Shown here piece by piece: positions 1 to 4,613 of a stretch of 13,153 bases of DNA (position 1 is its first letter; every line of letters begins with the position of its first letter). The position numbers and the translations under genes are program-made. The DNA is from Pseudomonadota bacterium. Lineage in GTDB: Bacteria > Pseudomonadota > Gammaproteobacteria > Burkholderiales > Burkholderiaceae_C. Location of the stretch: the NCBI GenBank assembly GCA_023410975.1, contig JAEYPG010000619.1, positions 1-13,153 on the forward strand. Direction: 5' to 3'. The notes beneath the pieces were generated by a model. The model did not search any database. It was not told the origin of the DNA and worked only from the letters and a program-made list of their open reading frames with translations.

Positions 1-441
1 GCCCTTGACCACCGCCACGATCGCCAGCAGCAGCAGCGGCTTGAACACGTAGTCGGGCCAGTCGTTGAAGGCGAACAGGCTGAAGAGCGTGGGCTCGGTG
101 ATCAGCGCCACGTTGGGCTTGCCCATCACGCGCAGGTTGATCGAGTACAGCGCGATCATCACCAGGATGCTCGCGAGCAGCTGCATGATGCGCAGCCCCA
201 CGTGCAGCCAGGCGGTGAGCGCGCCGGCCGCGGCGCCGGCGAGCACCGCCACGGCGGTGGCCGCCAGCGGGTGCCAGCCCGCGACGATCAGCGTCGCCGC
301 CACGGCGCCGCCCCGCGGAAAGCTGCCATCGACCGTCAGGTCGGGGAAGTTGATGACGCGAAAGGAGATGAAGACGCCCAGCGCGACCAGGCCGAACACG
401 AGGCCGATCTCCAGGGCGCCGAGTGATGCAATCAACGACAT
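1..441 (-). CDS. ABC transporter permease, partial (3' end outside window)
   Basis: This frame is open from ATG at 441 to the window edge, giving 147 codons of a longer protein. The N-terminus reads MSLIASLGALEIGLVFGLVA, followed by a FRVINFPDLTVDGSFP motif and several hydrophobic segments. That motif is characteristic of the LivH-like (BPD_transp_2) permeases found in tryptophan/tyrosine-type ABC uptake systems. An AGGA Shine-Dalgarno lies about 8 nt upstream of the ATG, which supports the start. The binding-protein gene lies just upstream on the same strand, so the pair is probably one operon, with the ATPase gene expected beyond the left edge. The permease would form the inner-membrane channel. 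Family assignment is firm; the transported substrate is unknown. Most family members I recall have FPLGAAV where this protein has FPRGGAV, a small local difference. Confidence 0.88.
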   Translation of the reverse strand, partial: MSLIASLGALEIGLVFGLVALGVFISFRVINFPDLTVDGSFPRGGAVAATLIVAGWHPLAATAVAVLAGAAAGALTAWLHVGLRIMQLLASILVMIALYSINLRVMGKPNVALITEPTLFSLFAFNDWPDYVFKPLLLLAIVAVVKG

Positions 442-522
442 GAGGTTTTCCTGCGGCAAGGCTCCGCCCGGACGCGCCGCGCGGGCGCGCCGGAATCGAA
501 GCGAGGGAAGCTAGTTGCGTTG

Positions 523-599
523 CCCGTTCGCCCTGAGCTTGTCGAAGGGCCTGCAGCGCGGCTGGGCTACAGGGCTTCGACAGGCTCAGCCCGAACGGG
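523..599. repeat. REP-like inverted repeat, copy 1
   Basis: Two roughly 29-bp arms (523-552 and 571-599) are near-perfect reverse complements around a short GC-rich spacer. The left arm starts CCCGTTCGCCCTGAGCTTGT and the right arm contains TTCGACAGGCTCAGCCCGAA. The same element recurs at 2282-2359. This TTCGACAGGCTCAG-type sequence is a well-known dispersed intergenic repeat of Burkholderiales genomes. It lies between the binding-protein gene and the permease gene, so it would fold as a strong hairpin in their shared transcript and could lower permease expression or stabilise the upstream mRNA. Confidence 0.8.
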
Positions 600-608
600 A
601 TACCTGGA

Positions 609-1598
609 TTACTTCTGCGCGACAGACAGCTTGGCCGCCTTGAGCAAGTCTTCGGGCAGCGTGACGCCCTGCTTCTGCGCCGCTTCCGGGTTCACGTGCA
701 GCTCGAACTTCTGGCTGGTCTGCGCGGCGATGGCGCCGGGCTTCTCGCCGTTGAGAACGCGCACCACCAGCTTGCCGGTCTGGCGGCCGAGGTCGTAGTA
801 GTTCAGGCCCAGGGCGGCGACGGCGCCGCGCTTGACGGCGTCGGTGTCGGCCGCAACCACCGGCAGCTTGGCCTGCTGGGCCACCTTCACGATGCCCTCG
901 AAAGCGGACATCACGTTGTTGTCGGTGGGCGCGTAGATCACGTCGGCCTTGCCCACCAGGCTCTGCGCGGCGCCGGGCACGTCCACGGTGCGCGGAGCGG
1001 CGGCTTCCACGAGCGTCAGCCCGGCCGCGGCGGTGGCCTTCTTCAGCGCCTGGACGATGGCCACCGAATTGGCTTCACCCGGGTTGTAGATCACGCCCAC
1101 CTTCTTGGCCTGCGGGCGCACGCGCAGCATCAGCTCCAGGTGCTTCTCCAGCGGCGAGGCGTCCGACACGCCGGTGACGTTGCCGCCCGAAGGCTCCCAG
1201 CTCTTGACCAGGCGCGCCGCGACGGGATCGGTGACGGCGGAGAACACCACCGGGATGTCGCGCGTGGCCGCCACGGCCGCCTGCGCCGAGGGCGTGGCGA
1301 TGGCGACGATGGCATCGGGCCTGTCGCCCACGTACTTGCGTGCGATCTGCGCCGCCGTGCCGGTGTTGCCCTGCGCGCTCTGGTACTCGAAGGACAGGTT
1401 CTTGCCGACCTCGTAGCCCGCCGCCTTGAGCTCGTCGCGCACGCCGTCGCGCGCGGCGTCCAATGCCGGGTGTTCGACGATGGCGGTGACGGCCACGCGC
1501 TTGGTGGTGGTGGTGGCGTCGGCGGCCTGCGCGCCCAGGGGCAGCAGCGAGGCCAGCGTGAGGCCCGCCAGCGCGGTGCGGATGAAAGCTTTTTGCAT
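609..1598 (-). CDS. ABC transporter periplasmic substrate-binding protein (PF04392 family)
   Basis: A 329-residue protein, the usual size for this family. Residues 1 to about 25 form a signal peptide (MQKAFIRTALAGLTLASLLP then LGAQA), so the mature protein is periplasmic. The mature part begins with a VAVTAIVEHPALDAARDGVR stretch and holds AIVAIATPSAQAA, VGVIYNPGEANS, IYAPTDNNVMSA and AALGLNYYDLGRQTG, the usual pattern of ABC_sub_bind proteins annotated as tryptophan/tyrosine or general amino-acid binding proteins. ATG 1598 is chosen because GGAGACACC sits just upstream and the signal peptide starts there; the frame stays open far upstream but without homology. It is the first gene of an operon with the permease and is divergent from an Lrp/AsnC regulator that may control it. 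The true ligand cannot be told from sequence. Confidence 0.92.
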   Translation of the reverse strand: MQKAFIRTALAGLTLASLLPLGAQAADATTTTKRVAVTAIVEHPALDAARDGVRDELKAAGYEVGKNLSFEYQSAQGNTGTAAQIARKYVGDRPDAIVAIATPSAQAAVAATRDIPVVFSAVTDPVAARLVKSWEPSGGNVTGVSDASPLEKHLELMLRVRPQAKKVGVIYNPGEANSVAIVQALKKATAAAGLTLVEAAAPRTVDVPGAAQSLVGKADVIYAPTDNNVMSAFEGIVKVAQQAKLPVVAADTDAVKRGAVAALGLNYYDLGRQTGKLVVRVLNGEKPGAIAAQTSQKFELHVNPEAAQKQGVTLPEDLLKAAKLSVAQK

Positions 1599-1742
1599 CG
1601 GGGTGTCTCCTGGTGTCGGCCCGTTCCGGGTTCGTGGCCCGTCGCGGCAGTCATTGCGAACAGGCGAAACTTTAGGGACCGGCACGCGCAATTGCTTTGC
1701 ATCAAGCGTCGGGACCTTCCCCCGAAAGCGAGACAAAATTTC
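1599..1742. promoter_or_regulatory. Divergent promoter/operator region between ABC operon and Lrp-type regulator
   Basis: This 144-bp gap separates divergently transcribed genes, so it must hold both promoters. It contains the palindrome GCAATTGC at 1688-1695 within a locally AT-richer stretch, and an AT-rich GACAAAATTTCATG segment next to the regulator start. I could not identify a convincing pair of -35 and -10 boxes for either strand. Lrp/AsnC proteins commonly bind such divergent regions and regulate both sides, so an operator here is an inference from layout. Confidence 0.45.
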
Positions 1743-2246
1743 ATGCATTGCACGAAGCGGGAGATTCCCTTGCACGCCTTTGATCTGGATCGAATCGACT
1801 GCCGCATCCTGGCGCACCTGCAGGCCCAGGGACGGGCCTCGAACCTGGAACTGGCGGAGGCCGCGGGGCTGTCGCCGGCACAGTGCCACCGGCGCCACCG
1901 CCGGCTGGAGGAGCTGGGCCTGATCGCGGGCTACCACGCGCAGCTGGACGCGCGCCGGCTGGGGCTGACGGTGGTGGCCTTCATCCACATCGGCATGGAA
2001 AAGGGCCACCTGCGCGACCTGCCCAGCTTCCAGCGCCTGGTGGCGGACCTGCCCCAGGTGCTGGAGTGCTACTCGGTGACGGGCGACTTCGACTACGTGC
2101 TCAAGGTGGTGGCGCAGGACCTGAAGGCGCTGTCCACCTTCCTGATGGAGACGCTGATGCGGCTGCCCGGCGTCAACAGCGTGCGCTCCAGCGTGTGCCT
2201 GGACGAGATCAAGTGCACCGCGACGCTGCCGCTGGCGCAGGGCTGA
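1743..2246 (+). CDS. Lrp/AsnC family transcriptional regulator
   Basis: Up to 167 residues. The N-terminal helix-turn-helix follows the family pattern closely: LDRIDCRILAHLQ, then LELAEAAGLSPAQCHRRHRR and LEELGLI. The C-terminal half is an RAM (ligand-binding, oligomerisation) domain with VVAFIHIGMEKG, ECYSVTGDFDYVLKVVAQDL and LPGVNSVRSSVCLDEIKCTA. Proteins of this family sense amino acids as octamers and often regulate neighbouring transport or metabolism genes. The start is uncertain: ATG 1743 has a weak Shine-Dalgarno, while TTG 1770 has GGGAG about 6 nt upstream and removes nine non-conserved residues (MHCTKREIP), giving a typical N-terminus. It is divergent from the amino-acid-type ABC operon, which is the obvious candidate target. 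A REP-like repeat follows its stop. Confidence 0.92.
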   Translation: MHCTKREIPLHAFDLDRIDCRILAHLQAQGRASNLELAEAAGLSPAQCHRRHRRLEELGLIAGYHAQLDARRLGLTVVAFIHIGMEKGHLRDLPSFQRLVADLPQVLECYSVTGDFDYVLKVVAQDLKALSTFLMETLMRLPGVNSVRSSVCLDEIKCTATLPLAQG

Positions 2247-2281
2247 TACGGACCGGACTTGATTTCCGGACTGCACTCGTT

Positions 2282-2359
2282 CCCGTTCGCCCTGAGCCTG
2301 TCGAAGGGCAGGCGCCCGGTTGTCGCTACAGGGGCTTCGACAAGCTCAGCCCGAACGGT
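2282..2359. repeat. REP-like inverted repeat, copy 2
   Basis: Second copy of the element at 523-599, in the same orientation, with arms at about 2282-2309 and 2331-2359. The spacer differs, but GCTACA just before the right arm is kept in both copies. It lies 35 bp after the stop of the Lrp-type regulator, where it could act as a transcript-end hairpin. On the other side it supplies the last codons and stop of the decayed gene ending at 2326, so it probably inserted there or truncated that frame. Confidence 0.8.
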
Positions 2360-2942
2360 AGTTTCCGGTCCGAGAGCTTCGTAGGCTCCGTATGAGTCGC
2401 CACCTCGTCCCGCTCGTGCGACGCCGCGAACAGGCCGACGGCGACGGCCTCGTCCAACTGCTCGGCACCGCGCGATTGCGCGTCGTTCTCGATGACCTCG
2501 ATGGCATCGCGTACCTCGGTGACCAAGTCCCCCATGGTGCAGACCGGCAGCTTGCCCGGACGCACGTGGCGATACTTCTCGATCACCTCGTAGCTAAAGC
2601 GCAAGCACAGGCGCAGCATGGTGGCCAGCAAGCCGATGTCGCCAGGCGCCTCGAACAGCGGCGCCACCACGGTTTCGAATGTGCGCGTGGAAGCGAACGT
2701 TGCCCTCGGCATCGACCTCAAGCCTGGCCAGCTCCGGCTGGAAGGCACCATGGTCGGTGTGGCAGACAGCCTGCACGCGCTTGAACGCCTTGTTGCTGGC
2801 CGCCAGTTGCACCGCCCTCTGCAGTTCCTCCAGCCAGCGCTTGTCGGGCTTGGCGTACGGCGCCTGCACGAACTCGTTCCACTTCAGGTTGTCGCCATTG
2901 CTCCTCGCTGATGTGGCTGATGAAGATCTGCATCGCCGCCAT
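2326..2942 (-). pseudogene. Decayed gene with TIR-like N-terminus, split over three frames
   Basis: No single frame covers this stretch, but protein-like sequence continues through three successive minus-strand frames. The 5' piece starts at ATG 2942, preceded by a good Shine-Dalgarno (GGGAGGTGACC), and reads MAAMQIFISHISEE, resembling the first beta strand of TIR domains. Near 2900 sense moves to a second frame with NLKWNEFVQAPYAKPDKRW and later HTDHGAFQPELARLEVDAEG. Near 2685 it moves to a third frame with FETVVAPLFEAPGDIGLLAT and FSYEVIEKYRHVRPGK. The third frame ends inside the REP-like repeat, which adds PFGLSLSKPL and the stop. The piece after SEE is too short to hold a whole TIR domain, so an internal deletion is likely too. 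I do not recognise the middle and C-terminal parts; function is unknown and the gene is very likely non-functional. Confidence 0.55.
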
Positions 2943-3159
2943 GGTCACCTCCCGCCCGCTTGGTCCCGCGGACGACCCGGCCCAGGTCCGCCACCGGGTC
3001 CGCACCAGCGCAGGCTGCCACGGCTACCCCCCGCTTCAGGCCCAAGCATTGACCGCCGCCAGGGTGATTTGGACCAAAGCCACGCCATCAGCGGCCGGGT
3101 ACGCAGGCGCCATGGCCGCAATGGCAGGCAGGCCGAACACGGGCGTGGGCCATGGCGCG
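2943..3159. other. Intergenic region without recognised gene
   Basis: This stretch lies between the start of the decayed gene and the tRNA-Pro terminator. It is GC-rich with no frame showing recognisable protein sequence on either strand, no clear promoter, and no tRNA-like fold. It is probably non-coding remnant DNA downstream of the tRNA genes. Confidence 0.5.
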
Positions 3160-3167
3160 AAAAGCGA

Positions 3168-3198
3168 AAAGCCCGGTGTCTTGTGGACACCGGGCTTT
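3168..3198 (-). terminator. Terminator after tRNA-Pro copy 1
   Basis: A 13-bp perfect stem (3168-3180 with 3186-3198) surrounds the 5-nt loop TTGTG. On the minus strand it is followed by TTTTCGCTTTTC, an interrupted T-tract. It lies 12 nt downstream of the tRNA 3' end. The other strand also has a T-rich run after the stem, so it could act in both directions. Confidence 0.75.
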
Positions 3199-3209
3199 GG
3201 CTTTTTCTT

Positions 3210-3286
3210 TGGTCGGGGTGGCGGGATTCGAACTCGCGACCCCTTGCACCCCATGCAAGTGCGCTACCAGGCTGCGCTACACCCCG
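3210..3286 (-). tRNA. tRNA-Pro (anticodon GGG), copy 1
   Basis: The 77-nt gene folds as a full cloverleaf on the minus strand. The acceptor stem is CGGGGTG with CACCCCG, the discriminator is A and CCA is encoded. The D-arm is TAGCGCAGCCTGGTAGCGCA. The anticodon stem is CTTGC/GCAAG with loop ATGGGGT, giving anticodon GGG, and the T-arm carries the usual GTTCGAATC. It reads CCC and CCU proline codons. It is identical to the copy at 3572-3648 and is the second in transcription order. A TATACT box (3302-3307) is kept upstream, but the TTGACC -35 of the other copy is not, so it may depend on readthrough or on a weaker promoter. Confidence 0.97.
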
Positions 3287-3308
3287 ACTGCTGAAGCTGA
3301 AAGTATAT

Positions 3309-3520
3309 CGCATTTCGGATGCGGCCCATAGGCTGCGCAAAAGGTTTCACGCACAACCTTCACGGTTGCGTCTGCAACTGCGATGCTCATGCGCAGGGCA
3401 TGCACGTCCTGCAACCGGCAGGCTCCGGTGGACGGGCTCCCTTGCGCCTTTCGCGTTCTGCGCGCCGCCCAACAGCGCCATGGACGACACCGCGTGCGTG
3501 GTCTGCACAGACCCGCGCGC
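3309..3520. other. Spacer between the two tRNA-Pro genes
   Basis: About 210 bp lie between the duplicated tRNA units. No protein-like frame or RNA gene is apparent. The only structure I see is a small imperfect hairpin around 3349-3368 (ACAACC with GGTTGCG). It is not part of the duplicated unit as far as the two copies show. Confidence 0.45.
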
Positions 3521-3530
3521 CAAAAGCGAA

Positions 3531-3557
3531 AAGCCCGGTGTCTTGTGGACACCGGGC
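3531..3557 (-). terminator. Terminator after tRNA-Pro copy 2
   Basis: The hairpin has a 10-bp core GCCCGGTGTC/GACACCGGGC around the loop TTGTG. It is followed on the minus strand by TTTTCGCTTTTG. One substitution relative to the other copy shortens the continuous stem. If it works, it ends transcription between the two tRNA genes. Confidence 0.7.
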
Positions 3558-3571
3558 CTTGGCTTTTTCTT

Positions 3572-3648
3572 TGGTCGGGGTGGCGGGATTCGAACTCGCG
3601 ACCCCTTGCACCCCATGCAAGTGCGCTACCAGGCTGCGCTACACCCCG
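3572..3648 (-). tRNA. tRNA-Pro (anticodon GGG), copy 2
   Basis: The 77-nt sequence is identical to the gene at 3210-3286, with the same cloverleaf: 7-bp acceptor stem, anticodon loop ATGGGGT and encoded CCA. It lies 32 bp after the MerR-family gene, on the same strand, the conserved place for tRNA-Pro after ihfA-merR in betaproteobacteria. It has its own recognisable promoter (TTGACC and TATACT) overlapping the end of the regulator gene. Confidence 0.97.
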
Positions 3649-3663
3649 ACGACTGAAGCTGAA

Positions 3664-3694
3664 AGTATAACACTAATCTGCTATTTCTGGTCAA
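3664..3694 (-). promoter_or_regulatory. Promoter of tRNA-Pro copy 2
   Basis: On the minus strand TTGACC (3694-3689) is followed after 19 nt by TATACT (3669-3664). Reading the -10 one base earlier as TTATAC gives an 18-nt spacer. Both boxes resemble the sigma-70 consensus and lie about 15-20 nt upstream of the mature tRNA. The -35 box lies inside the last codons of the MerR-family gene. Confidence 0.6.
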
Positions 3695-4136
3695 GCAGCG
3701 CGCGAATCTGAAAAAGCTCCGCACGCAACTCGTCCAGCAAATCGGCACGGCTGCCGCTCGCGGACAGCGGAAACTCCGGCAAATCCTCGGCCGCGGCAGC
3801 CACATCTTCGGGCTCCACAGCCAGCGCCTGGGAGGCCGCACGCAATGCGGCGCCGCGCGGGGATTCATCGGCCAGGCGGTTGCGCGCGCCGTTGATGGTG
3901 AAACCCTGCTCGTAGAGCAAGTCCCGGATGCGGCGGATCAGCAGCACCTCGTGATGCTGGTAGTAGCGCCGGTTGCCCCGGCGCTTCATGGGCTTGAGCT
4001 GCGAGAACTCCTGCTCCCAGTAGCGCAGCACGTAGGGCTTGACGCCGCACAGCTCGCTGACTTCTCCGATGGTGAAGTAGCGCTTGGCGGGGATCTCGGG
4101 CAACGAGGCCTTGTCCGGCGGCGGCGTCTTGTCCAT
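3681..4136 (-). CDS. MerR family transcriptional regulator
   Basis: A 151-residue protein from ATG 4136; a GTG one codon earlier is also possible. The N-terminal MerR helix-turn-helix is clear: YFTIGEVSELCGVKPYVLRY, then WEQEF, MKRRGNRRYYQHHEVLLIRR and IRDLLYEQGFTINGARNRL. The PYVLRYWEQEF version is typical of the MerR protein encoded directly after ihfA in beta- and gammaproteobacteria. The C-terminal 60 residues are Ala/Glu-rich and hold no visible cysteine metal site, so the effector is unknown. It follows ihfA by about 100 bp and probably shares its transcript. The start has a weak Shine-Dalgarno. The end of the gene carries the -35 box of the adjacent tRNA promoter. Confidence 0.93.
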   Translation of the reverse strand: MDKTPPPDKASLPEIPAKRYFTIGEVSELCGVKPYVLRYWEQEFSQLKPMKRRGNRRYYQHHEVLLIRRIRDLLYEQGFTINGARNRLADESPRGAALRAASQALAVEPEDVAAAAEDLPEFPLSASGSRADLLDELRAELFQIRALLDQK

Positions 4137-4172
4137 CACAACGAACCCACGTGGAAGTTCAGCGCGCCACGC

Positions 4173-4213
4173 TCAGCAGAGGAGGCTCGGCGGCTGAAGC
4201 CCTCTCCTGCTGA
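4173..4213 (-). other. Imperfect inverted repeat in the ihfA-merR gap
   Basis: TCAGCAG near 4173 and CTGCTGA ending near 4213 are perfect 7-bp reverse complements. The purine- and pyrimidine-rich segments inside continue the pairing imperfectly, up to GCT/AGC. No T-tract follows, so this is not an intrinsic terminator. It could be an RNA processing or stability structure between the two genes. Confidence 0.35.
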
Positions 4214-4235
4214 CCGGCAGTCCGCGCTCACGCCA

Positions 4236-4598
4236 TCACTCGGCGTCGTCGTGGGCGTCGGCGTCGCCCTGCACCAGCCCCTTGAGCTTGTGGCTCGCAT
4301 GGAAAGTGACGACGTTGCGCGCGTTGATGGGGATGGTCTCACCAGTGCGCGGATTGCGGCCCGGGCGCGGCGCCTTGCGGCGGATGTTGAAGTTGCCGAA
4401 ACCCGAGAGCTTGACCTCCTGGCCCTGCACCAGCGCGCCGTGCAGGATGTCGAAGAAGGCCTCCACCATGTCCTTGGACTCGCGCTTGTTCAGGCCCAGC
4501 CGCTCGAACAGCAGCTCGGACAGCTCGGCCTTGGTCAGCGTCGGCGTCTCGATGCTGGGCAGCAACACGGACTCGGGCGGATTGGTGATGTCGTTCAT
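4236..4598 (-). CDS. ihfA: Integration host factor subunit alpha
   Basis: A 120-residue HU/IHF-family protein. The core runs from LTKAELSELLFERLGLNKRE through KLSGFGNFNIRRKAPRPGRN to TGETIPINARNVVTFHASHK, matching IHF alpha, including the DNA-intercalating beta-arm region with RPGRNP. IHF binds specific sites in the minor groove as an alpha-beta heterodimer and bends DNA sharply, acting in the nucleoid in recombination and transcription. It has about 18 extra N-terminal residues relative to E. coli IhfA and an acidic C-terminal tail ending DADAHDDAE. The start ATG 4598 has an excellent Shine-Dalgarno that begins in the pheT stop codon (TGAGGAGGGG), so translation is probably coupled to pheT. 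Placement after pheT is the classic pheST-ihfA arrangement. Confidence 0.97.
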   Translation of the reverse strand: MNDITNPPESVLLPSIETPTLTKAELSELLFERLGLNKRESKDMVEAFFDILHGALVQGQEVKLSGFGNFNIRRKAPRPGRNPRTGETIPINARNVVTFHASHKLKGLVQGDADAHDDAE

Positions 4599-4613
4599 GA
4601 TGTCCCCTCCTCA
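4599..4613 (-). promoter_or_regulatory. ihfA Shine-Dalgarno adjoining the pheT stop codon
   Basis: The minus strand reads TGA-GGAGGGG-ACATC-ATG: the pheT stop runs straight into the Shine-Dalgarno, which stands 5 nt before the ihfA start. A ribosome terminating on pheT would land on the ihfA initiation site, which suggests translational coupling. Confidence 0.75.

Larger units (their letters stand above)
3160..3307 (-). repeat. Tandem duplication unit, copy 1 (terminator + tRNA-Pro + -10 box)
   Basis: This 148-bp unit matches 3522-3669 at an offset of exactly 362 bp. It contains a hairpin terminator, the whole tRNA-Pro gene and the upstream TATACT box. I saw about one substitution in the terminator region (T versus C in the GGGC-TT arm) and a few just upstream of the tRNA (GACTGCTGAAG versus GACGACTGAAG). 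The tRNA itself is identical. The sequences beyond both ends of the unit are unrelated. Confidence 0.85.
3522..3669 (-). repeat. Tandem duplication unit, copy 2 (terminator + tRNA-Pro + -10 box)
   Basis: This is the partner of 3160-3307 and contains the same terminator, tRNA and TATACT box. It lies next to the MerR-family gene, where a single tRNA-Pro is expected in this conserved gene order, so it is likely the parental copy. Its -35 box lies outside the duplicated block. Confidence 0.85.

Noticed and set aside
1599..2276. An upstream extension of the binding-protein frame to 2276, and a matching plus-strand extension of the regulator frame back to 696.
   Set aside because: Signal peptide and Shine-Dalgarno place the binding-protein start at 1598, and the helix-turn-helix places the regulator start at 1743 or 1770. 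The extensions are shadows of each other's genes.
3036..3670. Several open frames over the tRNA-Pro genes on both strands, with tails such as RDSNSRPLAPHAS or GSRVRIPPPRPKKK.
   Set aside because: These are translations of the tRNA genes themselves, a familiar annotation artefact.
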